From Bradyrhizobium diazoefficiens (lineage in GTDB: Bacteria > Pseudomonadota > Alphaproteobacteria > Rhizobiales > Xanthobacteraceae), in contig NZ_JAFCJJ010000005.1 of NCBI RefSeq assembly GCF_018131015.1, forward strand, positions 124,001 through 188,000: a DNA stretch of 64,000 nt, given 5' to 3'. This document shows positions 9,224 to 17,687 of the stretch, one piece after another; position 1 is the stretch's first letter; the number at the start of each line of letters is the position of its first letter. The notes under the pieces are model-generated. The model was given only the letters and a program-made list of their open reading frames with translations. It had not been told where the DNA came from and made no database searches. The position numbers were made by a program, and so were the translations under genes.

Positions 9224-10096
9224 ATGTTCACAGAAAATCTTCTGGCCGGCAGGAGCATCCTCGTCACCGGCGGCGGTACCGGGCTCGGCAAGGCCATGGC
9301 GGCGCGCTTCCTCCAGCTCGGCGCCGAGGTGCACATCTGCGGCCGGCGCAAGATCGTCTGCGACGAGACTGCGACCGAGCTGATGGACCAGTATGGCGGC
9401 CGCGTCACCAGCCACGGCGTCGACATCCGCAACGCGCTCGCGGTCGAGGAGATGATCGAGAACATCTTTCGCGAGGCGCCCCTCACCGACCTCATCAACA
9501 ACGCCGCCGGCAATTTCATCTCGCGCAGCGAAGAGCTCTCGCCGCGCGGCTTCGATGCGGTCGCCAACATCGTCATGCACGGCACGTTCTACGTGACGCA
9601 GGCGGTCGGCAAGCGCTGGATCGCCCTGAAGCAGCCCGGCAACGTCGTCTCGATCACGGTGACCTGGGTGCGCAACGGCTCGCCCTACGTGGTGCCGTCG
9701 GCGATGAGCAAGTCGGCGATCCACGCCATGACCATGTCGCTTGCGACCGAATGGGGCAAGTACGGCATCCGCCTCAACACCATCGCGCCGGGCGAGATCC
9801 CGACCGAGGGCATGAGCAAGCGCATCAAGCCCGGCGACGAGGCCGGCGCGCGCACCAGGGCGATGAACCCGATGGGCCGCGTCGGCACCATGGAGGAGCT
9901 GCAGAACCTCGCGGTGTTCCTGATCTCCGGCGGCTGCAACTGGATCAACGGCGAGACCATCGCCATGGACGGCGCGCAGGCGCTCGCCATGGGCGGCAAT
10001 TTCTACCAGCTCCGCGACTGGAGCGACGACGACTGGACCCGCGCGCGCGACAGCATCAAGGCGCAGAACGAGAAGGACCGCGCCTCGCGAGGGTGA
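9224..10096 (+). CDS. SDR family oxidoreductase, 2,4-dienoyl-CoA-reductase-like
   Basis: 290 residues. The Rossmann glycine motif is TGGGTGLG near residue 15, the NNAAGNF segment follows, and the C-terminus ends with GETIAMDGAQ. At the catalytic site the sequence is PSAMSKSAIHAM: the Lys is present, but the Tyr four residues before it in classical SDRs is Ser. Loss of that Tyr position is shared with 2,4-dienoyl-CoA reductases of the DECR type, which also carry the ALATEWG-like segment seen here (SLATEWGKYGIRLN). A role in reducing unsaturated acyl-CoA next to the dienoyl-isomerase-like crotonase is a reasonable inference. It leads a two-gene plus-strand unit with the second acyl-CoA ligase, 73 bases downstream. 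Confidence 0.88.
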   Translation: MFTENLLAGRSILVTGGGTGLGKAMAARFLQLGAEVHICGRRKIVCDETATELMDQYGGRVTSHGVDIRNALAVEEMIENIFREAPLTDLINNAAGNFISRSEELSPRGFDAVANIVMHGTFYVTQAVGKRWIALKQPGNVVSITVTWVRNGSPYVVPSAMSKSAIHAMTMSLATEWGKYGIRLNTIAPGEIPTEGMSKRIKPGDEAGARTRAMNPMGRVGTMEELQNLAVFLISGGCNWINGETIAMDGAQALAMGGNFYQLRDWSDDDWTRARDSIKAQNEKDRASRG

Positions 10097-10169
10097 TGCC
10101 CTCGCCACCTTGACGACCTACGACACCTTAACTCCACTGCAATAAAATCAAAACACCACGGGACGAAAC

Positions 10170-11750
10170 ATGACCTCACCACAGCCACTCGCGACCCTCG
10201 CAGACATGGTGCGCGAGCGCGCCCAGAGCCGCGGCGACGCCATCGCCTATGAATTCGAAGGGCGCGTCACTAGCTTTGCCGAATTCGACGTCAAGACCAA
10301 CAAGGTCGCCAATGCGCTTGCTGCGATGGGCCTGAAGAAAGGCGATCGCATCGCCTATCTCGGCAAGAACAGCGACCATTATTTCGAACTGCTGCTCGGC
10401 GCGGTGAAGGCCGGCATCGTGATGGCGCCGGTGAACTGGCGGCTCGCAGGTCCCGAGGTTGCCTTCATCGTCGATGACTGCAAGGCGCCGGTGCTGTTCG
10501 TCGGCCCCGAGTTCATCACGCAGGTCCGCCAGATCCAGGACAAGCTGGGAAGCGTGCGCTCCGTCATCACCACCGAAGGCGGCGCCCCGGAATGGCAGGA
10601 CTTTGCCGCCTGGCGCGACGCCCAGAGCGGCACCGATCCGATGGTGCCGCTGACCAGCAAGGACATCGCGATCCAGCTCTATACGTCCGGCACCACCGGC
10701 AAGCCGAAGGGCGCGATGCTGTCGCATTCGAATTTCAAGAGCCTGCTCGAAGCCGGCGGCGCGGAGGACACGCCGGATTGGAACAAGTGGACGACCGACG
10801 ACGTGTCGCTGGTCGCGATGCCGATCTTCCACATCGGCGGCTCCGGCTGGGGCGTGGTGGGCCTCGGCCACGGCGCCCGCAGCGTGATCGCACGCGAATT
10901 CGACCCGACCAAGGTGCTCGACTTCTTCGAGCAGTTCGGCATCACCAAGCTCTTCATGGTGCCGGCGGCGATGCAGTTCGTGGTGCGCCAGCCCCGCGCG
11001 AAGACCATGGACTTCTCGCGGCTGAAATACATGCTCTACGGCGCCTCGCCGATTCCGGCGGCGCTGCTGAAGGAGTGCATCGAGGTCTTCAAGTGCGGCT
11101 TCGTGCAATTGTACGGCATGACCGAGACCACCGGAACCATCGTTGCGCTGCCGCCCGAGGACCATGTCGAGGGCCTCGAGCGGATGCGCTCGGCCGGAAA
11201 GGCGCTGGCCGGCGTCGAGCTCGCAATTCTCGACGTCGACGGCAACCCGCTGCCGCCGCGCCAGGTCGGCGAGATCGCAACGCGCTCGGACCACAACATG
11301 GCCGGCTACTGGAACCTGCCGGAGGCGACTGCAGCAACGCTCCGCAAGGACGGCTGGCTGCGCACCGGTGATGCCGGCTACATGGACGAGGACGGCTACC
11401 TCTACATCCACGACCGCATCAAGGACATGATCATCTCGGGCGGCGAGAACATCTATCCGGCCGAGGTCGAGAGCGCGCTGTGCGATCATCCCGACGTCGC
11501 GGAAGCCGCCGTGATCGGCGTGCCCGACGACAAATGGGGCGAGGCGGTGAAGGCCGTCGTGGTGATGAAGCCCGGCAAGCAGGCAACCGCCACCGACATC
11601 ATCAACTTCACCCGCGAGCGCATCGCCGGCTACAAGACCCCGAAGAGCGTGGAGTTCATCCCCGCGCTGCCGCGCAATCCCTCCGGCAAGATTTTGCGGC
11701 GGGAATTGCGCGAGCCGTTCTGGGCGGGGAAGGATAGAAGGGTGAACTGA
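10170..11750 (+). CDS. Acyl-CoA synthetase (AMP-forming)
   Basis: 526 residues, full length for the ANL superfamily. Motifs seen: YTSGTTGKPKGAMLSH (171-186), LYGMTETTGT (A5), LRTGDAGYMDEDGYLYIHDR (A7), KDMIISGGENIYPAEVES (A8) and NPSGKILRRELRE, containing the C-terminal catalytic Lys. The GGEN version of A8 and the general texture match medium- and long-chain fatty-acid CoA ligases (FadD-like). It follows the dienoyl-reductase-like SDR on the same strand. Its product would be channelled to the acyl-CoA dehydrogenases at 12-13 kb and 18-19 kb. The substrate is unknown. Confidence 0.94.
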   Translation: MTSPQPLATLADMVRERAQSRGDAIAYEFEGRVTSFAEFDVKTNKVANALAAMGLKKGDRIAYLGKNSDHYFELLLGAVKAGIVMAPVNWRLAGPEVAFIVDDCKAPVLFVGPEFITQVRQIQDKLGSVRSVITTEGGAPEWQDFAAWRDAQSGTDPMVPLTSKDIAIQLYTSGTTGKPKGAMLSHSNFKSLLEAGGAEDTPDWNKWTTDDVSLVAMPIFHIGGSGWGVVGLGHGARSVIAREFDPTKVLDFFEQFGITKLFMVPAAMQFVVRQPRAKTMDFSRLKYMLYGASPIPAALLKECIEVFKCGFVQLYGMTETTGTIVALPPEDHVEGLERMRSAGKALAGVELAILDVDGNPLPPRQVGEIATRSDHNMAGYWNLPEATAATLRKDGWLRTGDAGYMDEDGYLYIHDRIKDMIISGGENIYPAEVESALCDHPDVAEAAVIGVPDDKWGEAVKAVVVMKPGKQATATDIINFTRERIAGYKTPKSVEFIPALPRNPSGKILRRELREPFWAGKDRRVN

Positions 11751-11771
11751 GTTCACGACCGCATCAACGGT

Positions 11772-11910
11772 GTCGTCCCGGCGAAGGCCGGGACCCATAG
11801 CCACCGAGTGTCGTTTGGCGAAGATTGGCAATGACCGGTCTTCGCCAAATTGCGTTTCGTGGGTATGGGTCCCGGCCCCCGTGCGCAATTGCGCACTAGG
11901 CCGGGACGAC
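11772..11910. repeat. Intergenic palindromic repeat, GTCGTCCCGGCGAAGGCCGG type
   Basis: The left arm (GTCGTCCCGGCGAAGGCCGG, then GACCCATA) pairs with a right arm ending CCGGGACGAC at 11910. The right arm is interrupted by a 16-base palindrome GTGCGCAATTGCGCAC (11881-11896) that occurs again at 43956. It is a dispersed non-coding element between convergent genes and may also act in transcription termination. Confidence 0.85.
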
Positions 11911-11928
11911 CCTTGGAGCTAGTTTCTC

Positions 11929-12070
11929 GTCGTCCTGGACAAGCGTAGCGCAGCGGAGCGCTGATCCAGGACCCATTGCCACCGAATTGAGTTTGGCGAA
12001 GGCTGGTGGTTGCGAGCCAGCCCCAAAATTTCTCCCTGGGGTAATGGGTCCTGGCTTTCGCCAGGACGAC
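11929..12070. repeat. Intergenic palindromic repeat, GTCGTCCTGGACAAGCG type
   Basis: The left arm starts GTCGTCCTGG with GATCCAGGACCCAT inside. The right arm reads ATGGGTCCTGGCTTTCGCCA then GGACGAC. It is a variant of the element directly beside it (11772-11910), so two related palindromes lie in tandem. No gene is seen in 11751-12095. Confidence 0.8.
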
Positions 12071-12095
12071 CCCGGGGAGAGATATCGCTTAGCGG

Positions 12096-13370
12096 CTAAT
12101 GCTTCCCCGGCCCCATATAGCCGAACAAGAACCCCGCCACCTTGCGCATCTGGATCTCCTCGCTGCCTTCCGTGATGCGGTAGCGGCGGTGGTGGCGGTA
12201 GATGTGCTCGAACGGCTTGTGGCGTGAATAGCCCATGCCGCCATGGACCTGCATGGCGCGGTCGGCGGATTCGCAGCAGAGCCGGTTTGCCCAGTAGTTG
12301 CACATCGAGACGCGGTCGGAGAGCGTGCGCTCGATCTGCTCCTCGTTGAGCTGGTCCATCTCCCAGGCGGTCTTGCGGATCAGGAGCCGCAGCATCTCGG
12401 CCTGGGTGGCGAGCTCGACCAGCGGGAACTGGATCGCCTGGTTCTCGGCGAGCGCCTTGCCGAACGGTTTTCGCTCCCGCGCGTATTTCACGCTCTCGTT
12501 GATGCAGTAGACCGCCGCGCCCAGCGAGCTTGCGGCCTGGCGGATGCGGTTCTGGTGGACGAAGCATTGCGCCAGCGACAGGCCGCGGCCGACCTCGCCG
12601 AACTGGGCATCCTCCGGCACGAACACATCGGTGAAGCTGACCCGCGGGTGGTCGGTCGGCATGTTGAAGGTCCACATGTACTCCTCGACCTTCACGCCAT
12701 GGCTCCTGGCCGGAACCAGGAAGCACGTGATGCCGCGGGCATCGCCGTCATTGCCCGAGGTGCGCGCGAACAGCGCGCAATGCGTGGCGACGTGCATGCC
12801 GGTGGTCCACATCTTCTCGCCGTTGATGATCCAGCCCTTGACGTTGTCGCGGGTCGCGGGCACCGCGCGCGTCTCCATGTGGGTGGCATCCGAGCCGTGA
12901 TGCGGCTCGGTCAGGCCGAAGGTGATGCGGTACTTGCCCTTGATCGAGCCGTCGATCATCGCCTTCTGGTCGTCGCGGCCGTAGCGATCGAGCATGGTCA
13001 CGACCGGAAAATTGCCGACGACGGAATGCTCGTTCTGGAGGTCGTTGTGCAGGCCGAGCCCCTTGGCGGCAAAATGCTCGCGGATGACGGCCATCCAGAG
13101 GTTGGAACCGTCCTTGCCGCCATATTGCTTCGGCACCGGAAAGCGCAGATGGCCGGCGGCGTCCGCGAGATCCTTGGCCTTGCGCAGCAGCGCCTCCCAT
13201 TCGTGGCGCGGCAGGCCGCCATTCTCGAAATCAGTGCGGGCCCATTCGCGGCGATGGTCGAAGAAGCGGATATTGTCGTCGGCCGCTTCCAGCGGCTTGA
13301 TCTCGCGTTCGATGAAACGATCGAGCTCTGCGAGATAGGCGACGAGATCGGCAGGCAATGAGAAATCCAC
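12096..13370 (-). CDS. Acyl-CoA dehydrogenase family protein
   Basis: 424 residues with all three ACAD regions: an N-terminal helical domain, the FAD/substrate strand segment ITFGLTEPHHGSDATHM near 150-166, and a C-terminal helical domain with MQVHGGMGYS and RYRITEGSEEIQ. The Glu in ITEGSEEIQ is at the usual catalytic-base position. It catalyses FAD-dependent alpha,beta-dehydrogenation of an acyl-CoA, passing electrons to ETF. The gene is single on the minus strand, followed by the tandem palindromes. With the LvaA/LvaB-like pair nearby it is one of two candidates for the LvaC-like step, in which a phosphorylated acyl-CoA is eliminated. That assignment is inference. Confidence 0.94.
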   Translation of the reverse strand: MDFSLPADLVAYLAELDRFIEREIKPLEAADDNIRFFDHRREWARTDFENGGLPRHEWEALLRKAKDLADAAGHLRFPVPKQYGGKDGSNLWMAVIREHFAAKGLGLHNDLQNEHSVVGNFPVVTMLDRYGRDDQKAMIDGSIKGKYRITFGLTEPHHGSDATHMETRAVPATRDNVKGWIINGEKMWTTGMHVATHCALFARTSGNDGDARGITCFLVPARSHGVKVEEYMWTFNMPTDHPRVSFTDVFVPEDAQFGEVGRGLSLAQCFVHQNRIRQAASSLGAAVYCINESVKYARERKPFGKALAENQAIQFPLVELATQAEMLRLLIRKTAWEMDQLNEEQIERTLSDRVSMCNYWANRLCCESADRAMQVHGGMGYSRHKPFEHIYRHHRRYRITEGSEEIQMRKVAGFLFGYMGPGKH

Positions 13371-13579
13371 GGTTCTCTCCCGGAACGAATTTTCGTTTTG
13401 CGTTAAGGCGCTGCGCGCCTTCTTGCTTCGCGCGATTAAGGTGAGAACCGCGCGCGCAAGTCAAGCAGCTGACGATCAGGAGAGCCGAGACGGGCGTTGC
13501 GTAATTCGATGGTGTTGCCGCACCGACGCGGGCTAGTATTGCGCCGATATTCCTCGAGAAGAAAATGCGGGAGCGCGCG

Positions 13580-14359
13580 ATGGAGCTGAAGTTTTCGAAG
13601 GTGGAACGCAAGGGGCCGATCACAATCATCACGCTGTCGCGGCCCGAGGTCTACAACGCCCTGCACATCGATGCGCATTTCGAGCTCAACAAGGTGTTTG
13701 ACGATTTCGCCGCCGATCCTTCGCAATGGGTCGCGGTCGTCACCGGCGCCGGCGACAAGGCGTTCTGCGCCGGCAACGATCTGAAGTGGCAGGCGGCGGG
13801 AGGAAAGCGTGGCTGGGACAAGGGCGGCTTTGCCGGCCTCACCTCGCGATTCGACTGCGACAAGCCGATCATCGCCGCGGTCAACGGCGTCGCCATGGGC
13901 GGCGGTTTCGAGATCGCGCTGGCCTGCGACCTGATCATCGCCGCGGAGAACGCGACCTTCGCCCTGCCCGAGCCGCGCGTCGGCCTTGCCGCGCTCGCCG
14001 GCGGCCTGCACCGGCTGCCGCGGCAGATCGGCCTCAAGCGCGCGATGGGCATGATCCTCACCGCGCGCCATGTCAGCGCCAGGGAAGGTCTCGAGCTCGG
14101 CTTCGTCAACGAGGTGGTGCCGCAGGGCGAGGCGCTCGCGGGCGCGCTGCGCTGGGCGGAGATGATCACGAAGAACTCGCCGATGTCGATCCGGGCCTCG
14201 AAGCAGACCATCCGCAAGGGCCTTGCCGTCTCGCTGGAGCAGGCGATCGAGGAGCAGCGGGAATATCCGGCGGTGAAAGCGATGGCGGCGTCGCAGGACT
14301 ACATCGAAGGCCCGAAGGCCTTTGCCGAGAAGCGGCCGCCGAACTGGGTGGGGAAATAG
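13580..14359 (+). CDS. Enoyl-CoA hydratase
   Basis: 259 residues from MELKFSK. GGGAG lies about 8 bases before this ATG, whereas the in-frame ATG at 13565 has only a weak site. The oxyanion segment is FCAGNDLKW. Both classical catalytic glutamates are present: GGGFE (rat E144 position) and ALPEPRVG (E164 position). This is the one canonical enoyl-CoA hydratase among the four crotonases here, adding water to trans-2-enoyl-CoA. It is transcribed divergently from the acyl-CoA dehydrogenase gene, with about 210 bases between starts. The C-terminus PKAFAEKRPPNWVGK is typical of the family. Confidence 0.93.
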   Translation: MELKFSKVERKGPITIITLSRPEVYNALHIDAHFELNKVFDDFAADPSQWVAVVTGAGDKAFCAGNDLKWQAAGGKRGWDKGGFAGLTSRFDCDKPIIAAVNGVAMGGGFEIALACDLIIAAENATFALPEPRVGLAALAGGLHRLPRQIGLKRAMGMILTARHVSAREGLELGFVNEVVPQGEALAGALRWAEMITKNSPMSIRASKQTIRKGLAVSLEQAIEEQREYPAVKAMAASQDYIEGPKAFAEKRPPNWVGK

Positions 14360-14399
14360 GGGCCAACGTGGAAGGCCGTGCGTAACAACTCTCTCCTGG

Positions 14400-14526
14400 G
14401 TCGTCCCGGCGAAGGCCGGGACCCATAACCACAACAGCTAGTTTGGCGGAGATTAGTCATTCGATACTCCGACCATATACACCCGATAGATCACGCGGTA
14501 TGGGTCCCGGCCTTCGCCGGGACGAC
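14400..14526. repeat. Intergenic palindromic repeat, GTCGTCCCGGCGAAGGCCGG type
   Basis: A perfect 28-base inverted repeat: left arm 14400-14427, right arm 14499-14526, with a 71-base spacer. It is the same family as 11772-11910 and lies between the convergent ends of the enoyl-CoA hydratase gene and the DUF6285 gene. Confidence 0.9.
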
Positions 14527-14547
14527 GATGGAAATGTGCGGCGGCGC

Positions 14548-14922
14548 CTAACCGCGCGATAATTCCCGCTTGTACGACGCATAATTCGGCTGATCCACCG
14601 CGAGCTTGTCCATCGTGGTCGCCCACAAATGCTCGGCGAGCCCCGGCGTCGCCAGATCGATCTCTCCTCTGGCGATGCGGTCGGCGAGCACGCGGTTGAG
14701 ATCGGTGACCTCGCCGTCGATGCCGAGCAGCGCGCGCAGCCGCTCGACCTCCTTCGCATCGCTCGCCTGTTCCCGCGTCAACTGCCGCGTCACGAGGTCG
14801 AGGATGTTGACGGCGACGCGCAGCTTGAAGGCCTGGTGGCCGGAGATCAGCGGCGTGATGTCGCTCCGCAGGAAATCGGCAACCGCCTTGGTCAGCTCGA
14901 TCGGGCTCGGCTCGTCCTGCAT
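14548..14922 (-). CDS. DUF6285 protein, LvaB-like partner of the phosphotransferase
   Basis: 124 residues from MQDEPSP. It is small, helical and cytoplasmic, with the conserved-looking core LTKAVADFLRSDITPLI, HQAFKLRVAVNILDLVTRQL and a C-terminal region HLWATTMDKLAVDQPNYASY. Small proteins of this kind sit beside APH-type phosphotransferases. In the Pseudomonas putida levulinate operon the matching small protein (LvaB) is needed by LvaA for 4-hydroxyacyl-CoA phosphorylation. Here the start codon lies two bases after the end of the phosphotransferase gene (TGACGATG), so the two are translationally coupled. That the pair forms a complex is inferred from position and from the lva precedent. Confidence 0.8.
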   Translation of the reverse strand: MQDEPSPIELTKAVADFLRSDITPLISGHQAFKLRVAVNILDLVTRQLTREQASDAKEVERLRALLGIDGEVTDLNRVLADRIARGEIDLATPGLAEHLWATTMDKLAVDQPNYASYKRELSRG

Positions 14923-14924
14923 CG

Positions 14925-15911
14925 TCAGCTCCCCCGCGGCGCCAGCAGCCGCAACAGATCGATCTCGGTCTCCGAAGCACGGCGGCCGATCATGGCGCGT
15001 TCCATGGAATGATCCGGGCCCTCGCGAAACCGCTGCATCATGCCACCGCACATGATGCCCCAGCGCAACGTGCCCATTACTTCCCAGAATTTCACGCGCT
15101 CGGGATCGCATTTGCGTCCCGCCGCCTCGTAGCCCGCGAACAGTTCTTCACGCGAGCCGAACCCGCCGACGGGCTTGTCGATCTCGCCGAATCGCCAGGA
15201 GTTCACACAGACCCAGCCGAGATCCTCCATGGGATCGCCGAGATGGGCGAGCTCCCAGTCGAGCACGGCGCGCACGCCGTCAGGACCGATGATGAGATTG
15301 CCGTTGCGGAAATCGCCGTGCACCAGCGTCTCCTCACGCGAGGGACCGGGATCGTGGTCGCGCAGCCAGCGCAGCGCGAGCTCGAACACCGGCTTCGGCC
15401 AGTTCAGGCTGCGATAGTCGCGCTCGAACTCTGCGATCTCCTCCGTCGCGCCACGGCTGCGCAGCTCGGGGAGTTTGTCCAGTGGAAGCTTGTGCAGGCC
15501 GGCGAGCACGCACCCGATCTGCCGCGCCAGATGCGGCCGCGTTGCGGCGAATTCATCATCGCGAAGAATCTTGCGGGCGATGGTCTCGCCCTCGACCCGC
15601 TGCATGATGAAGCCGGTGCCGAGATCCTCGTCCGGCGTCAACACATGCATCACGCGCGGCGACGGCACACCGGCCTCGAAGGCAAGCTGCATCAGTTGCG
15701 CCTCGGCGGCGAGCCCGGCCGCGCGCGTCGGCGCAGCGCCATATCCTTTCGGCGACCGGCGCAGGATCGCGCCGATCACCCCATCGGGATGGGTGATGTC
15801 GAAGCGCCAGGTCTCCTGGCTGGCGCCGCCCGAGAGCTTTGCGGCGCCCGTGACGCCGGTTGCGCCCGGGCACCACCGCACAACGCTCCTCGAAAGCCCC
15901 GCTTCGATCAT
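14925..15911 (-). CDS. APH-family phosphotransferase, LvaA / ACAD10-11 kinase-domain-like
   Basis: 328 residues. The aminoglycoside/choline-kinase fold is shown by LSGGASQETWRF near 26-36 (nucleotide loop), LVHGDFRNGN at 196-205 (catalytic Asp200, metal Asn205) and VLDWELAHLGDP at 216-227 (metal-binding Asp218). This subgroup is not a drug-resistance enzyme. Its relatives are the kinase domains of human ACAD10/ACAD11 and LvaA, which phosphorylate 4-hydroxyacyl-CoA so that an acyl-CoA dehydrogenase partner can expel the phosphate. Its start overlaps the stop of the PaaG-like gene (ATGA), and the DUF6285 gene follows directly. The three form one operon. The actual substrate is not known. Confidence 0.88.
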   Translation of the reverse strand: MIEAGLSRSVVRWCPGATGVTGAAKLSGGASQETWRFDITHPDGVIGAILRRSPKGYGAAPTRAAGLAAEAQLMQLAFEAGVPSPRVMHVLTPDEDLGTGFIMQRVEGETIARKILRDDEFAATRPHLARQIGCVLAGLHKLPLDKLPELRSRGATEEIAEFERDYRSLNWPKPVFELALRWLRDHDPGPSREETLVHGDFRNGNLIIGPDGVRAVLDWELAHLGDPMEDLGWVCVNSWRFGEIDKPVGGFGSREELFAGYEAAGRKCDPERVKFWEVMGTLRWGIMCGGMMQRFREGPDHSMERAMIGRRASETEIDLLRLLAPRGS

Positions 15912-16699
15912 TTGCCCTTGAACTGCGCCGGACGCTTCTCCAGGAACGCCGTGACGCCCTCCTTGAAGTCGGCGCTCGCGCCGGCGATCCGCTGCGATTC
16001 GAATTCGAGGTTGAGCTGCTCCTCGAAGGAATTCTCCTCGCTGTCCCAATAGAGCTTGCGGATCAGAGACAGCGCCACCGTCGGGCCGTTGGCGAGATCG
16101 CGCGCGAGCTTCATCGCCTCCTCCATCAGCACGGCGTCGTCGTAGACGCGGTTGACGAGGCCCCATTCCAGCGCCTTCTCGGCCGGCAACCGCTCGCCCA
16201 TCAGTGACAGCTCGACGGAGCGCGCCTTGCCGATCAGGCGCGGCAGCAGCCAGGTCGAGCCGCAATCCGGCACGAGGCCGATGCGGCGGAACGCCTGCAG
16301 GAAGTAGGAGGACCGCGCGCACAGGATCATGTCGCCCATCAGCGCGAAGCTCATGCCGGCGCCGGCGGCCGGGCCGTTGACCGCCGTCACGATCGGGCAA
16401 TGCAGCCGGCGCAGACGGCGCAGGAACGGATGAAAGCCGACCTCCAGGGACTGGCCGGCATTGCTGCGGCCGGAGGACTGGTTGCCACGGCCCTGCAGGT
16501 TGGCACCGGTGCAGAACGCCCGCCCCGCTCCCGTCAGCACCAGGCAGCGCACCTCGTCGCGCTTGTCCTCGATCGCGTCGAGCGCGTCCGACAGGCCGCC
16601 CAGCATGTCCATGGAGACCGCGTTCATGACCTCCTGATGGTCGAGCCTGAGGACGGCCACCGGTCCGTCGAATTCGAGCGTGGCGTGTTTGAACTGCAT
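15908..16699 (-). CDS. PaaG-like enoyl-CoA hydratase/isomerase
   Basis: 263 residues from MQFKHAT, with GAGGAAACG ahead of the ATG. It follows the PaaG pattern: AFCTGANLQGRG (oxyanion hole), AAGAGMSFALMGDMI, RRIGLVPDCGSTWLLPR with the Asp used by PaaG-type isomerases, and a C-terminus EGVTAFLEKRPAQFKGK. Both hydratase glutamates are absent (Ser and Phe instead), again as in PaaG. PaaG isomerises ring-epoxide phenylacetyl-CoA and related unsaturated CoA esters. No other paa gene is present, so a general delta3-delta2-enoyl-CoA isomerase role within this block is more likely than phenylacetate breakdown. It is the first gene of the operon with the phosphotransferase and DUF6285 genes. Confidence 0.9.
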   Translation of the reverse strand: MQFKHATLEFDGPVAVLRLDHQEVMNAVSMDMLGGLSDALDAIEDKRDEVRCLVLTGAGRAFCTGANLQGRGNQSSGRSNAGQSLEVGFHPFLRRLRRLHCPIVTAVNGPAAGAGMSFALMGDMILCARSSYFLQAFRRIGLVPDCGSTWLLPRLIGKARSVELSLMGERLPAEKALEWGLVNRVYDDAVLMEEAMKLARDLANGPTVALSLIRKLYWDSEENSFEEQLNLEFESQRIAGASADFKEGVTAFLEKRPAQFKGK

Positions 16700-16881
16700 C
16701 GTTTCCTCGTCTGCTGCGGCCTGCGTCCTGTTTCGTGGGCCGGAAAATTTGTCTTGCCGGGGCGCATATTTGATTTTTGCCGCGGTCTTGTCCATGGTGC
16801 CCACAGCATACCCCATTGTCATATCGCATGATCTTGCGCACACCGGCTGATGCGCCTCATGCCAAAAACAGGAAACGCTCC

Positions 16882-17661
16882 ATGAACCTTTTCGACCTCT
16901 CCGGCCGCGTCGCGGTGGTCACCGGCGGCAATGGCGGTATCGGGCTCGGCATCGCACAGGCCCTCGCCGGCCAAGGCTGCAACGTCTCGATCTGGGGCCG
17001 CAATGCTGACAAGAACAAGAATGCTGCCGCGAGCATGGCGGGGCTATCAGGCAAGGTCGACACCCGCGTCTGCGACGTCACCGATCCGGCCTCCGTCAAC
17101 GCCGCGATGAAGGCGACGCTCGACACCTTCGGCCGCGTCGACGGGTGCTTTGCCAATGCCGGCATCGGCGGCGGCGGCCGGCGCGCCTTCATCGAGCGCA
17201 CCGAGGAGGAATGGCGCACGATGTTTGCGACCAATCTCGACGGCGTGTTCCACGCCTTCCAGGCGGCCGCCAGGCACATGACCGAGCGCGCCAATGCCGG
17301 CGATCCCTTCGGCCGGCTGGTCGCGACCTCGAGCCTCGCCTCGATCTTCGGCACCGCGCGCAACGAGCATTACGCGGCGACCAAGGCCGCGATCAACGCG
17401 CTGGTGCGCGCGCTCGGCGTCGAGCTCGCCCGCCACGGCGTCACCGCGAACGCGATCCTGCCCGGCTGGATCAAGAGCGACATGACCGCCGGCATCATGG
17501 CCAACGAAAAATTCGTCGCCAACGTGATGCCGCGCATCCCGGTGCGGCGCTTCGGCGAGGCCTCCGATTTCGGCGGCATCGCGGTCTATCTGATGAGCAA
17601 GGCGTCGTCCTATCACACCGCCGACACCTTCGTGATCGACGGCGGCTATACCGCGTTCTGA
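16882..17661 (+). CDS. SDR family oxidoreductase
   Basis: 259 residues from MNLFDLS, with AGGAAACGC before the ATG; longer in-frame starts overlap the opposite promoter. Classical SDR motifs are intact: TGGNGGIG near 14-21, NAGIGGGG, the catalytic SS pair (ATSSLAS), YAATK (YxxxK) and a closing FVIDGGYTAF. It should reduce or oxidise a hydroxyl/keto group using NAD(P). It is divergent from the PaaG-like operon and followed 26 bases later by the VOC gene. In an lva-like scheme an SDR (LvaD) reduces a 4-ketoacyl-CoA to the 4-hydroxy compound. This gene is a candidate for that role, by position only. Confidence 0.92.
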   Translation: MNLFDLSGRVAVVTGGNGGIGLGIAQALAGQGCNVSIWGRNADKNKNAAASMAGLSGKVDTRVCDVTDPASVNAAMKATLDTFGRVDGCFANAGIGGGGRRAFIERTEEEWRTMFATNLDGVFHAFQAAARHMTERANAGDPFGRLVATSSLASIFGTARNEHYAATKAAINALVRALGVELARHGVTANAILPGWIKSDMTAGIMANEKFVANVMPRIPVRRFGEASDFGGIAVYLMSKASSYHTADTFVIDGGYTAF

Positions 17662-17687
17662 TTTCACAATCTGGGGAGGACTAAACA

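Noticed and set aside
14400..14526. Considered as a CRISPR-like or mobile-element end repeat
   Set aside because: Arms are inverted, not direct, there are no regular spacers and no cas or transposase gene nearby; it fits a dispersed palindrome.
14925..15911. Considered as an antibiotic-resistance aminoglycoside phosphotransferase
   Set aside because: The subgroup, operon with a DUF6285 protein and acyl-CoA genes point to LvaA/ACAD11-type kinases; no resistance context is present.
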